Shown piece by piece: positions 26,665 to 35,400 of a stretch of 64,000 nt of DNA. Made by a program: the position numbers and the translations under genes. Source of the stretch: Gammaproteobacteria bacterium (GTDB lineage Bacteria > Pseudomonadota > Gammaproteobacteria > Steroidobacterales > Woeseiaceae). The stretch spans positions 395,655 to 459,654 of the forward strand of contig JAHZJK010000024.1 of NCBI GenBank assembly GCA_022600955.1, in the 5' to 3' direction. How positions within the stretch are numbered: the first letter of the stretch is position 1; each line of letters starts with the position of its first letter. Under the pieces are notes generated by a model, which did not search any database, was not told where the DNA came from, and was given only the letters and a program-made list of their open reading frames with translations.

Positions 26665-27603
26665 ATGCGAAAGATGAAATTGATACTGCTTGGCGTATTG
26701 CTGGTTCTTCCGGCACTCGGTGTGGCAGCTGCGGACATTCCGGGTGCGGCCACGTGGTACCTGCACGTCGACCTGCATCGTATGAAGTCGGAGCAAGCCA
26801 GCATGGGCGTCTATGACTGGTTGAGCACCGAGGTGCTTGACGGCGTTAAGGAAGATGCGGGCATTGACCTTGAAAAAGAGATACGGCGTCTGACCGCATT
26901 TTCGCTGCCGGGTCAGGGACCGGTCATTGTTGTTGATGGTGACATTAGCCAGGACAGCAAAGACAAGATCATGGCGCTAATCATGGCGGAGGGTGACATC
27001 AAACCGCACAAGGCGTCAGGGAAGTCCTACTACCACTTTTCCGACGACGACTATGATGCGGACAGCCTGTCGATTGATAGCGGCACTGTCGACTTGCAGT
27101 TTGATCTGGATGACGAAGCATGGATCAGCACCGACATCAAAGACAAAATTTTGATCACCGCGAGTGAATCCCAGATGCAGGGACTGCTGAAAAACAAAGG
27201 CAGGGTTCCCGGCAGCAATGGCCATAAAGGCGCACTTGTTGTATTGACCGCTGAGAAGACGATTCTGCAGGCAGGCATGAATTCCGATGTCATGAGTAAC
27301 GGCGACAGTGATGGTGGTTGGGAATCCAACATCCTGCGCAACACCGAACAGGTCGCTTTCCTGGTGGCTGCCGCCGCGGACAAGTTGGCGATTGAAGCGA
27401 AACTTACTACTACCGATGCCGAGATGGCGGACTCATTGGCAAGCGTGGTCCGTGGCCTGATCAGCCTGCTGTCATTCAGTGATGAGCTGGAAGCGGATGC
27501 GGCCGAGCTGTTGCGCAGCACTCGAGTGCGAGCTGATGGCAATAGTCTGAGTATCTCGCTGGCTGTCGATTCGGACCTGGTCGTTACGACGCTAAGTGAG
27601 TAA
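26665..27603 (+). CDS. Hypothetical exported protein of the ECF sigma operon
   Basis: This 312-residue protein is unrecognised. A signal peptide is clear (MRKMKLILLGVLLVLPALG, cleaved near ADIPGAAT). The mature part has repeated DDDYDADS-like acidic stretches and a predicted mix of helix and strand. The ATG at 26665 is preceded by TCTGGGG. It overlaps the ECF sigma gene by eight bases at its end, so its translation and the sigma's are coupled. It may sense envelope conditions for the sigma factor, or be its target; both are inference. Confidence 0.65.
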   Translation: MRKMKLILLGVLLVLPALGVAAADIPGAATWYLHVDLHRMKSEQASMGVYDWLSTEVLDGVKEDAGIDLEKEIRRLTAFSLPGQGPVIVVDGDISQDSKDKIMALIMAEGDIKPHKASGKSYYHFSDDDYDADSLSIDSGTVDLQFDLDDEAWISTDIKDKILITASESQMQGLLKNKGRVPGSNGHKGALVVLTAEKTILQAGMNSDVMSNGDSDGGWESNILRNTEQVAFLVAAAADKLAIEAKLTTTDAEMADSLASVVRGLISLLSFSDELEADAAELLRSTRVRADGNSLSISLAVDSDLVVTTLSE

Positions 27604-28138
27604 TGAGCTACAGCTGATTGATGCGGCGAAAGCGGGGTCCGCGGATGCTTTTGCGGATCTCGTGCGCAGTTACCGGGAGCGATTACTACGCTTTCTGCTA
27701 ACACGATGTGCCAGCTATGCCGACGCGGAGGACGCGCTACAGGATACACTGATCAATGCGTATCGCTATCTGCACTCCTACGACCCGCGATGGCGTTTCA
27801 GTACCTGGCTGTACCGAATTGCAATCCGCAACGCGCAAAGGATCCGTTCTGTAAACGTCATTGAGCTCGGTGAGCTGGCTGATGAAGAAAGTGATCCGCT
27901 GCTGCACTGCATTGCCGCCTCTGAGTCAGAAAACCTGTGGGTGAGTGCACGGCGCCTGCTCAACGACGATGTGTTCGCGGCACTCTGGTTGCGCTATGCC
28001 GAAGACATGTCTGTTAACGATATTTGCAAAGCGCTGGATCGTTCGGCGTCCTGGACCAAAGTGAATCTTATGCGAGCTCGCAAGGTACTGGATACCGAGA
28101 TGAACCGGCAAAGAAACGAGGGTGAAGCCTATGGATAA
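27596..28138 (+). CDS. ECF-type RNA polymerase sigma factor
   Basis: This 180-residue protein has region 2 (about residues 20-90, with DAEDALQDTLINAYRYLHSY and WRFSTWLYRIAIRNAQR) and region 4 (about 125-172, YAEDMSVNDICKALDRSASW then TKVNLMRARKVLD), in the order and size of ECF sigma factors. The GTG start lies within the end of the upstream gene. Its own stop overlaps the small anchored protein gene by eight bases. The regulated genes cannot be told from the window; the next operon is the terminal oxidase. Confidence 0.92.
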   Translation: MSNELQLIDAAKAGSADAFADLVRSYRERLLRFLLTRCASYADAEDALQDTLINAYRYLHSYDPRWRFSTWLYRIAIRNAQRIRSVNVIELGELADEESDPLLHCIAASESENLWVSARRLLNDDVFAALWLRYAEDMSVNDICKALDRSASWTKVNLMRARKVLDTEMNRQRNEGEAYG

Positions 28139-28547
28139 GCTGGCCGAACAACTGCGCCGCGACGCGCAGAATATTGAGGTGAACGTCTCTGACGAACTGG
28201 ATCGACGAATTCAGGCATCGGTGCGCGCTGCGGGAATACCGCGGCCTGCGGAGCAGCCGCCTGCGGCCCCCAGACAACGGGCTGCCGGGTTCTGGTGGGC
28301 CAGCAGCCTGACCGGCGTTGCGGCCGCGGCAATGGTCATCATCATCCTGAACTCTCGGTCGCAGCAGGACCATATTGTCCCTGCAGTGGTTGAAACGTCG
28401 CCTGTGACGCCTTCGATGAGTGTGCCTGTTATCGACTGGAAGACGGAGTCTGCGATGCTAACCAGCCCTCTGAAGCAGGAACTCGAGGATCTGCAATCCG
28501 ACATAAGAAAGGCCGAGCAGAAGGTTAAGGACGATATAGGCCTTTGA
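28131..28547 (+). CDS. Small membrane protein, probable anti-sigma factor
   Basis: This 138-residue protein is translated from an ATG eight bases inside the ECF sigma gene. It has a cytoplasmic N-terminal region (residues 1-44, charged, helical), one membrane segment (about 45-66, WWASSLTGVAAAAMVIIIL) and a periplasmic tail. Position and topology match anti-sigma factors, but the zinc-binding ZAS motif HxxxCxxC is absent. It could work by another mode. The function is inferred from position. Confidence 0.6.
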   Translation: MDKLAEQLRRDAQNIEVNVSDELDRRIQASVRAAGIPRPAEQPPAAPRQRAAGFWWASSLTGVAAAAMVIIILNSRSQQDHIVPAVVETSPVTPSMSVPVIDWKTESAMLTSPLKQELEDLQSDIRKAEQKVKDDIGL

Positions 28548-28601
28548 CTTGTGGAAAAAAACAACTGATTCCAGTATCTTCGGGTGAGGGGTCAGTTCGC
28601 C

Positions 28602-28739
28602 GGTATCTGCATTTAACCGAAAGACGAGATACCACAGCAAAACAACGCAATGGGGATTGCGGCAAACAGCCAAGACGCGAACTGAATAAAATTAAGAAAA
28701 ACCGGTAGCGTTCAATACAACTGCCGGGCGATATATCGC
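28602..28739 (+). promoter_or_regulatory. Inverted-repeat-rich leader upstream of the oxidase operon
   Basis: Three inverted repeats lie in the 218-bp gap before the oxidase operon: GGTATCT/AGATACC with an 18-base loop (28602-28633), CGCAAT/ATTGCG with a GGGG loop (28646-28661), and the 12-bp palindrome GCGATATATCGC (28728-28739). None is followed by a T-run, so they do not look like terminators. They may be a structured leader or regulator sites. Confidence 0.4.
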
Positions 28740-28765
28740 AACAACCTGATAAGGATGCTTGAAGT

Positions 28766-30121
28766 ATGCCTTTTGCTGTTGTCTTGATTCTGCTCGTCGT
28801 CGGCTCAATTCTTTTTCACCTGCTAAGTCCCTGGACATTCACCGAGTTGGCTTCCAACTGGGGAATGGTGGACTTTACGGTCGACATCACTCTCTATGTC
28901 ACGGGCTTTGTTTTCGTTGCCGTGAACTTGTTTATGGCGTACTGCGTCATCAAGTTTCGCTACAAGAAAAACGCGCGTGCAACCTATGAACCCGAAAACA
29001 AGAAACTCGAGGCCTGGTTAACAGGACTCACGGCTGTTGGTGTGGCTGCAATGCTTACGCCAGGGCTATTCGTTTGGGCAAAATTTGTCGACGTGCCGGA
29101 GGAGGCACATGTCGTTGAGGCAGTGGGGCAGCAGTGGCACTGGACGTTCCGCTACCCTGGCGAAGACGGTCGGCTGGGCGAGGTCGACAACGAGAGGGTC
29201 TCTGCGAAGAACCCGTTCGGCATAGACCCGGAAGACCCGAATGGTCAGGACGATGTGGTGGTGTACAGCCCGGAGGCGCATATCCCCATCGACCAGCCCG
29301 TCAAATTCCTGTTGCGCTCTAAAGACGTTCTGCATGATTTCGCCGTTGCGCAGTTTCGCGTGAAGATGGATCTCGTGCCTGGCATGGATACGTTCCTGTG
29401 GTTGACGCCAACCAGGAACGGCCGCTTTGAGATCTTGTGCGAAGAGCTTTGTGGCATCGGGCATCACACGATGCGTGGCGCGGTGATCGTTGAGGACCAA
29501 AGCGATTTTGACGCATGGCTGGATCGTCAGCCGACGTTCGCGGAGCAGACCAGCCGAGCGCCCGGCAATGCCGCCATAGGTGCAGCACAGTACACCGTTT
29601 GTGCAGCTTGCCACGGATCTGAGGGGCAGGGGGACGAGGCAGTGAATGGTCCAAAACTCGCGGGCCAGTCTGCGTGGTACCTGAAGCGCCAGATAATGAA
29701 TTACAAGAACGGCCTGCGTGGTGTTCACAAGGACGACACGATCGGGCAGGCGATGGTCGGCATGGTGGCGATTCTGCCGGACGAAACCGCAGTAGATAAC
29801 GTGGTTGCGCATATTGTAACGTTGCCGGATAACCCGGCGCCCGTAACGATCGAGGGCGGCAATATCGAGGATGGGCAACAAGAGTATCGGGTCTGCGCCT
29901 ACTGCCACGGAGCCGACGGCCTGGGCGTGCAGGCGCTAAATGCACCGCGCCTGGCCGGTATGTCGGACTGGTACCTCGAACGGCAGCTGCAAAACTTCCG
30001 TAATGATGTTCGCGGATCGCATCCTCAGGACTACTACGGGTTCCAGATGGGACTCATGGGACGGTCTGTGTACGACGAACAAGCGATGACGGATCTCGTC
30101 GCTTACATCAATTCTCTATAG
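28766..30121 (+). CDS. Cytochrome c oxidase subunit II with two C-terminal cytochrome c domains
   Basis: This 451-residue protein has two N-terminal membrane spans (about residues 1-18 and 38-60), then the cupredoxin domain with the CuA site, LCEELCGIGHHTM, with the ligands C-x3-C-x3-H-x2-M. After a linker come two cytochrome c domains, each with a haem-binding CxxCH: VCAACHGSEGQGDE (about residues 278-291) and VCAYCHGADGLGVQ (about 374-387). Each is followed by the GPKLAGQSAWYLKRQ and APRLAGMSDWYLERQ motifs. It belongs to a caa3-like oxidase that takes electrons from cytochrome c or another donor. AAGGA lies at 28750-28754. Confidence 0.95.
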   Translation: MPFAVVLILLVVGSILFHLLSPWTFTELASNWGMVDFTVDITLYVTGFVFVAVNLFMAYCVIKFRYKKNARATYEPENKKLEAWLTGLTAVGVAAMLTPGLFVWAKFVDVPEEAHVVEAVGQQWHWTFRYPGEDGRLGEVDNERVSAKNPFGIDPEDPNGQDDVVVYSPEAHIPIDQPVKFLLRSKDVLHDFAVAQFRVKMDLVPGMDTFLWLTPTRNGRFEILCEELCGIGHHTMRGAVIVEDQSDFDAWLDRQPTFAEQTSRAPGNAAIGAAQYTVCAACHGSEGQGDEAVNGPKLAGQSAWYLKRQIMNYKNGLRGVHKDDTIGQAMVGMVAILPDETAVDNVVAHIVTLPDNPAPVTIEGGNIEDGQQEYRVCAYCHGADGLGVQALNAPRLAGMSDWYLERQLQNFRNDVRGSHPQDYYGFQMGLMGRSVYDEQAMTDLVAYINSL

Positions 30122-30132
30122 GTCGAAACTCT

Positions 30133-31896
30133 ATGTCATACGTTGCAATAGCCGATCGTGATCACGAGCAGGAACACCACGACCCGGATACGTTCATTAC
30201 CAAGTACATCTGGAGCCAGGACCACAAGGTCATCGCGATCCAGTACGGGCTGACCGCAATTTTCGTTGGCCTGATAGCGCTTGGCCTGTCTGCGATGATG
30301 CGATTGCAGCTTGGTTTCCCGGACGAGTTTTCGTTTATCAACCCAGAGAACTATTACCAGTTCATCACCATGCACGGCATGATTATGGTGATCTACCTGC
30401 TGACCGCGTTGTTCCTGGGTGGATTTGGCAACTATCTGATCCCGCTGATGTGTGGTTCGCGCGACATGGTGTTCCCGTTCCTGAACATGCTCAGCTACTG
30501 GGTGTATTTGCTCTCTGTAATAATTCTGATCGCCAGTTTCTTTGTTCCGGGCGGCTCGACCGGCGCTGGCTGGACGTTATATCCGCCGCAGGCAATCATG
30601 CCCGGAACCCCGGGCGTCGACCTGGGTATCTTGTTGATGCTGGCGTCGCTCGCAGTGTTCATTGTTGCATTCACGATGGGTGGCCTGAACTACGTTACTA
30701 CCGTGCTGCAGGCGCGCTGCAAAGGCATGACCTTGATGCGTATGCCGCTCTCGGTCTGGGGCATCTTCATTGCAACAATTCTGGGCTTGCTCGCATTTCC
30801 GGCGCTGCTGGTCAGCGCGATCATGATGATCTTCGACAAGACTCTGATGACGAGCTTTTTCATGCCCGCCATTAGTTCGATGGGTGCTGATCCGGGATAC
30901 ACGGGCGGCAGTCCGATCCTGTTCCAGCACCTGTTCTGGTTCTTCGGCCATCCAGAGGTATATATCGTTGCGCTGCCGGCATTCGGTATCGTGTCCGATC
31001 TTTTGAGTACGCATGCGCGCAAGAACATATTCGGCTACCGCATGATGGTCTGGGCCATCATCGCGATCGGCGGATTGAGTTTCATTGTCTGGGCACATCA
31101 CATGTACGTGTCCGGCATGAACCCGTACTTCGGATTCTTTTTCGCAACGACAACGCTGATCATTGCGGTGCCCACGGCAATCAAGGTTTACAACTGGGTG
31201 TTGACGCTGTGGGAGGGCAACATACATCTCAGGGTGCCGATGCTGTTCTCGATCGGTTTCGTTTTCACGTTTATTCATGGTGGTCTGACCGGTTTGTTCC
31301 TTGGCAATGTAACGATCGACCTGCCGCTGTCTGACACCTATTTCGTCGTCGCGCACTTTCACATGGTGATGGGCGTGTCACCGGTACTCGTGGTGTTCGG
31401 TGCCATCTATCACTGGTGGCCGAAAATCACAGGGAAGATGTACAACGAAACACTCGGAAAATGGCATTTCTGGATGACCTTCCTCGGTACTTACGCGATC
31501 TACCTGCCGATGCACTATCTTGGTTTTCAGGGCGTGCCGCGCCGCTATTTTTCGATGGGCAATACCGAATTCATGCCGGATTCTGCTCAGGACCTGAACG
31601 CCTTCATCACGATTTCCGCATTGTTTGTTGCGGCGACGCAATTGCTGTTTTTCATCAACATTATCTGGAGCCTGATGCGAGGTCCGAAGTCGGATCCGAA
31701 CCCCTGGGACGCGACCACGCTGGAATGGCAGACACCGGACCATCCGCCAAAGCACGGCAATTGGGGCCACCATTTGCCGGAATGTCACCGCTGGGCTTAC
31801 GACTACAGCGTGCCCGGTTATGAAGACGACTTCATTCCGCAGAACGTGCCCGCTGACAAGGCACCTGCTGGTCGTGACCATGGTGGAGAGCACTAG
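30133..31896 (+). CDS. ctaD: Cytochrome c oxidase subunit I
   Basis: This 587-residue catalytic subunit has about 12-13 membrane spans. Haem and copper ligands are visible: the low-spin haem His in ITMHGMIMVIY, the CuB cross-linked pair in WFFGHPEVYIVALPAFG, WAHHMYVSGM for CuB, and the high-spin haem region HFHMVMG. It reduces O2 to water and pumps protons. An N-terminal cytoplasmic extension rich in His and Glu (DREHDHEQEHHD-like) is present. The stop is immediately followed by the next subunit start. The symbol is by homology. Confidence 0.95.
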   Translation: MSYVAIADRDHEQEHHDPDTFITKYIWSQDHKVIAIQYGLTAIFVGLIALGLSAMMRLQLGFPDEFSFINPENYYQFITMHGMIMVIYLLTALFLGGFGNYLIPLMCGSRDMVFPFLNMLSYWVYLLSVIILIASFFVPGGSTGAGWTLYPPQAIMPGTPGVDLGILLMLASLAVFIVAFTMGGLNYVTTVLQARCKGMTLMRMPLSVWGIFIATILGLLAFPALLVSAIMMIFDKTLMTSFFMPAISSMGADPGYTGGSPILFQHLFWFFGHPEVYIVALPAFGIVSDLLSTHARKNIFGYRMMVWAIIAIGGLSFIVWAHHMYVSGMNPYFGFFFATTTLIIAVPTAIKVYNWVLTLWEGNIHLRVPMLFSIGFVFTFIHGGLTGLFLGNVTIDLPLSDTYFVVAHFHMVMGVSPVLVVFGAIYHWWPKITGKMYNETLGKWHFWMTFLGTYAIYLPMHYLGFQGVPRRYFSMGNTEFMPDSAQDLNAFITISALFVAATQLLFFINIIWSLMRGPKSDPNPWDATTLEWQTPDHPPKHGNWGHHLPECHRWAYDYSVPGYEDDFIPQNVPADKAPAGRDHGGEH

Positions 31897-32568
31897 GTGG
31901 AAATTGGCCTGATTGCGCTTGCGTTGATTCTGGCTACCTTGCTGGGGTGGCTTCTAAGGCAGTCGTTCAACACACAGCCGTGGGTTGCTGAGCAGGTTAG
32001 TGATACTGCCCACCACGGGCCTCTCGGTGATGACAGCAACACGCGCCTCATCGCCTTGCTGGGGCTGCTTGCTGTCGTGACGTCATTCTTTGCGTTGATC
32101 TTCAGCGCCTACGCATTGCGCATGGAGCTTGGCGACTGGGTACCAATGACAGAGCCGCAATTGTTGTGGCTTAACACCGGCATGCTGATACTCGCGAGCA
32201 TTGCGTTTCAGTGGACACGCAATGCGGCGATCAACGGCATTCGCAGTCGATTACTCCCGGGCCTGCTCGTGACAGGCGTGTTGACGCTCGGCTTCGTGCT
32301 CGGACAATTTGTTGCCTGGCAGCAGTTACAAAACTCGGGTCAGGGGATTACGGTCAATCCATCCAATGCATTTTTCTTTTTTCTAACAGGCGCACATGCC
32401 GTGCACATATTGGGTGGCTTGTACGTCTGGGGCAGGGCGACTATCAAAGTCATTATGGGCAACAGTGATGGTGCAGTCATTCGTCGCAGTATTGAGCTGT
32501 GTACGATCTACTGGCACTTCCTGCTGCTCGTGTGGCTGATTCTTTTTGGATTGCTGTTATCGACCTAA
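31897..32568 (+). CDS. Cytochrome c oxidase subunit III-like protein (first of two)
   Basis: This 223-residue membrane protein has about five spans and the subunit III pattern near its end: FFLTGAHAVHILGGLYVWG followed by SIELCTIYWHFLLLVWLILF. It uses a GTG start on the base after the subunit I stop. A second subunit III homologue follows after nine bases. In Bradyrhizobium coxMNOP, two subunit III-like genes also follow a subunit II-cytochrome c fusion and subunit I, so this oxidase resembles that type. Functional divergence between the two is not evident. Confidence 0.85.
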   Translation: MEIGLIALALILATLLGWLLRQSFNTQPWVAEQVSDTAHHGPLGDDSNTRLIALLGLLAVVTSFFALIFSAYALRMELGDWVPMTEPQLLWLNTGMLILASIAFQWTRNAAINGIRSRLLPGLLVTGVLTLGFVLGQFVAWQQLQNSGQGITVNPSNAFFFFLTGAHAVHILGGLYVWGRATIKVIMGNSDGAVIRRSIELCTIYWHFLLLVWLILFGLLLST

Positions 32569-32577
32569 GGGGTCCTT

Positions 32578-33255
32578 ATGTCAGAAGCGGTACTGGATAA
32601 CGAAGCGCAGGGTACAGACGGTCTTGTAGAAGACTGGTCTCGTGACAAGCAGGTATTTGGCGTGCCCTGGGGCAAGGCCATGATGTGGATCTTCCTGCTG
32701 TCGGACACGTTCATCTTCAGTTGTTTCTTGGTCGGCTACATGATGGTCCGAATTTCGACCACGGATCCCTGGCCAAACCCATCCGAAGTGTTTGCGCTGG
32801 AGGCCTTCGGCTACCCGGTGCCGTTGCTTCTGATCGCAATCATGACTTTTATCCTGATTACGTCATCGGGAACGATGGCTCTGGCGGTCAACATGGGTTA
32901 CCGCAAGGATCGCAACAAGACGTTCTGGCTAATGGTCGCGACTGCCGTGCTGGGTGCTTCGTTCGTCGGTATGCAGGCGTTTGAATGGAGCAAACTGATC
33001 GCAGAAGGTGTGCGGCCCTGGGAGAACCCGTTCGGTGCTGCCCAGTTCGGCTCGAGCTTTTTCATGATTACAGGCTTCCACGGCATGCACGTATCGGCTG
33101 GTGTTATCTATCTGCTGGTAATTGCGTTCCGTGTCAAGAACGGTTACTACGAGAAACGTGGTGGTAACTACGAGATTGTCGAGGTTACTGGTTTGTACTG
33201 GCACTTTGTTGATCTTGTCTGGGTCTTCATTTTCGCATTCTTCTACCTCTGGTAA
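32578..33255 (+). CDS. Cytochrome c oxidase subunit III (second of two)
   Basis: This 225-residue protein is the better match to subunit III, with five or more spans and the family hallmarks MMWIFLLSDTFIFSCFLVGY, FMITGFHGMHVSAGVIYLL and VTGLYWHFVDLVWVFIFAFF. It may bind lipid and stabilise proton uptake in subunit I. It starts nine bases after the upstream subunit III-like gene and is 17 bp before the small subunit gene. Confidence 0.92.
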   Translation: MSEAVLDNEAQGTDGLVEDWSRDKQVFGVPWGKAMMWIFLLSDTFIFSCFLVGYMMVRISTTDPWPNPSEVFALEAFGYPVPLLLIAIMTFILITSSGTMALAVNMGYRKDRNKTFWLMVATAVLGASFVGMQAFEWSKLIAEGVRPWENPFGAAQFGSSFFMITGFHGMHVSAGVIYLLVIAFRVKNGYYEKRGGNYEIVEVTGLYWHFVDLVWVFIFAFFYLW

Positions 33256-33272
33256 GGACAGGACTGAACGCT

Positions 33273-33617
33273 ATGGCTGAAGAGGGACAACAACATCCGC
33301 TGAAGATCTACTGGATCATGTGGATTGCACTATTCGTGTTAAGTACGTTTTCGTATGCGACTGATTTCATGGATGACGGCGCGCTTCGCACTTTCCTGAT
33401 CCTGTTATTCATGATGGTGAAGGCGGGCGGCATCGTCTGGATATTTATGCACATGGGCTGGGAGCGACCCGCATTGAAGATCGCTATTCTGGGCCCACCG
33501 GTGGCGATACTTGTTCTTATTGGACTGATGGCGCTTGAGGGTGAGTACGTTGAAGACTCGCGACTTGAACACTATGGCGAGAGTACCTTTGAGCCCAAGG
33601 CAGTGCCGCATCACTGA
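33273..33617 (+). CDS. Cytochrome c oxidase subunit IV (CyoD/caa3 type)
   Basis: This 114-residue protein has three membrane segments, the pattern of CyoD/CoxD-type small subunits of haem-copper oxidases: LKIYWIMWIALFVLSTFSYA, FLILLFMMVKAGGIVWIFMH and KIAILGPPVAILVLIGLMAL. It stabilises the complex. It is the last gene of the five-gene operon and is followed by a terminator. Confidence 0.9.
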   Translation: MAEEGQQHPLKIYWIMWIALFVLSTFSYATDFMDDGALRTFLILLFMMVKAGGIVWIFMHMGWERPALKIAILGPPVAILVLIGLMALEGEYVEDSRLEHYGESTFEPKAVPHH

Positions 33618-33643
33618 TATACTGGCCGCCGTTTTGGTTTTTC

Positions 33644-33667
33644 AAAAGGCCCGCGAGGGCCTTTTTT
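33644..33667 (+). terminator. Rho-independent terminator of the oxidase operon
   Basis: AAAAGGCCC / GGGCCTTTT form a nine-bp stem with loop GCGA, followed by a run of T. It lies 27 bp after the subunit IV stop and ends just before the GNAT gene start at 33675. Confidence 0.92.
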
Positions 33668-33674
33668 GTCGCAC

Positions 33675-34148
33675 ATGATTATTCGAGATTACAATCCGGA
33701 AACCGACTACGCGGGCCTGCGGGCATGCGTCGTCGAGCTGCAGGATTTCGAGTACCGCATCGATCCGCGTTATCCAGACGGCGAGTCTATCGTCGCCGAA
33801 TACATTCCCGATGTCTTGCTCCGTTGCCGTCAGTACGAGGGCAAAGTCATGATTGCGGAACTCGACGGCGAGGTGGCCGGGTACGCGATGATCTGGACCA
33901 AAGTGCCAGGTGTTGATATCGAGGATGGTGATTTCGTCTGCGGCCGACTCGCGGACCTTGCGGTTCTCGAGAGGTTTCGTGGCCAGGGAATTGGCCAGCG
34001 GCTTATCAAGGCAGGTGAAACGTGGGCGCGCAAGCAAGGGGTTCGGTTTTTTCGCCTGGGCGTTATGGCAAAGAACAGCAACGCTCGCGCCCTGTACGAC
34101 AAGTTGGGTTACGAAGAATGCCAGATCGAGATGGAGAAAGAGCTGTGA
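33675..34148 (+). CDS. GNAT family N-acetyltransferase
   Basis: This 157-residue protein has the GNAT fold with the acetyl-CoA motif A, VLERFRGQGIGQRLIKAGE (R-G-x-G-x-G), and the conserved NSNARALYDKLGYEECQIEM C-terminal part. The acceptor is unknown; such small stand-alone members acetylate amines or proteins. The ATG at 33675 starts just after the terminator, and a TTG three codons earlier is less likely. It leads, with a 17-bp gap, into a NupC-type nucleoside transporter gene. Confidence 0.9.
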   Translation: MIIRDYNPETDYAGLRACVVELQDFEYRIDPRYPDGESIVAEYIPDVLLRCRQYEGKVMIAELDGEVAGYAMIWTKVPGVDIEDGDFVCGRLADLAVLERFRGQGIGQRLIKAGETWARKQGVRFFRLGVMAKNSNARALYDKLGYEECQIEMEKEL

Positions 34149-34165
34149 CCAGGGTGGAGCAATAG

Positions 34166-35395
34166 GTGCAGGTTGTAATGAGCCTCGTGGGGATCGCCAC
34201 AATTTTTTTAATGGCAGTACTGCTGTCCAGCAATCGTGGTTCGATCAATCGACGCACGATTGCTATCGCATTCGCGATCCAGGCGACCATTGGCGGGTTA
34301 GCACTTTTTGTCCCGGCCGGAGGGCTGGTGCTCGACAAGATCGTCCGGGGCGTGCAGCACGTAATTAACTACGGCAACGATGGCATCGCGTTCCTGTTTG
34401 GTACCAACATCAACGATTCGCTCGGCTTTACGATCGCGTTCAACGTGCTGCCTGTCATTGTGTTCTTCGCCGCACTGATGTCGGTGCTGTACTACCTTGG
34501 AATCATGCAGCGCGTTGTCGGTGTTTTCGGAGGCTGGTTGCACAAGTTGTTGCAGACCAGTCAAACGGAGTCCGTGAGCGCAGTCTCGAACATTTTTGTC
34601 GGCCATACTGATGCGCCACTGGTCGTGCGACCCTATCTCGCGAAGATGACGCAGTCGGAGCTCTTTGCGGTTATGACGGGCGGCTGCGCGACGATTGCTG
34701 GCGCCGTTATGGTGGGCTACTCGCAGATGGGTGTGGATCTGAAGTACCTGATCACTGCGAGTTTCATGGCGGCGCCTGGCGGGCTGATGATCGCAAAGAT
34801 TATGCTGCCCGAGACTCAGCCGCACGATGACACGCCTGTCGAAGACCTCGATGACGCGGATAAGCCGGTGAACGTTTTCGAAGCTATCGGCAACGGCGCC
34901 ATGACCGGTATGCAGGTCGCTTTGAGCGTTGGTGCGATGCTGATCGCATTCGTCGGGCTGATCTACCTGCTCAATGGCATTCTTTCAGGTGTCGCAGGCT
35001 GGTTCGGTTATGAAGGCATTACGCTGCAATGGCTGCTTGGGTGGTTGTGTTCGCCGATAGCATTCTTGCTCGGTGTGCCGTGGGCCGAAGCGACACAGGC
35101 CGGCAGCCTGATCGGGCAGAAATTCGTGATCAACGAGTTTTACGCCTATGTAAATTTCGTCACTATTAAAGAAACCTTGTCTGAGCACACGCAACTTGTT
35201 GTTACATTTGCACTTTGTGGCTTTTCGAATCTCGCGTCGATCGCCATCTTGCTCGGCGGGCTCGGGGCAGTTGTACCTGCGAGACGCCACGATATCGCAA
35301 GACTTGGTCTAAGGGCCGTGATTGGCGGTACACTGGTCAACCTGATGAACGCAGCACTTGCGGGCTTGTTCTTCTCTCTGCAGGCATTCGGATAA
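34166..35395 (+). CDS. Concentrative nucleoside transporter (NupC/CNT family), copy 1
   Basis: This 409-residue membrane protein belongs to the CNT family, importing nucleosides with protons or sodium. Family blocks include [40 protein letters not shown], and [20 protein letters not shown] with NEFYAYVNF. The GTG at 34166 aligns with the start of the second copy at 43616 and has GGAG eight bases before it. It is five bases upstream of phosphopentomutase. Two CNT copies in one window suggest different nucleoside preferences. Confidence 0.92.
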   Translation: MQVVMSLVGIATIFLMAVLLSSNRGSINRRTIAIAFAIQATIGGLALFVPAGGLVLDKIVRGVQHVINYGNDGIAFLFGTNINDSLGFTIAFNVLPVIVFFAALMSVLYYLGIMQRVVGVFGGWLHKLLQTSQTESVSAVSNIFVGHTDAPLVVRPYLAKMTQSELFAVMTGGCATIAGAVMVGYSQMGVDLKYLITASFMAAPGGLMIAKIMLPETQPHDDTPVEDLDDADKPVNVFEAIGNGAMTGMQVALSVGAMLIAFVGLIYLLNGILSGVAGWFGYEGITLQWLLGWLCSPIAFLLGVPWAEATQAGSLIGQKFVINEFYAYVNFVTIKETLSEHTQLVVTFALCGFSNLASIAILLGGLGAVVPARRHDIARLGLRAVIGGTLVNLMNAALAGLFFSLQAFG

Positions 35396-35400
35396 AGACT

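Noticed and set aside
28755..28787. Ten-codon open frame that could be a leader peptide before oxidase subunit II
   Set aside because: The purine-rich site AAGGA abuts this ATG with no spacing, whereas it is well placed for the subunit II ATG at 28766.
29066..29908. 280-residue open frame antisense to oxidase subunit II
   Set aside because: Opposite to a gene with clear CuA and haem motifs; His-rich composition is simply the mirror of the coding strand.
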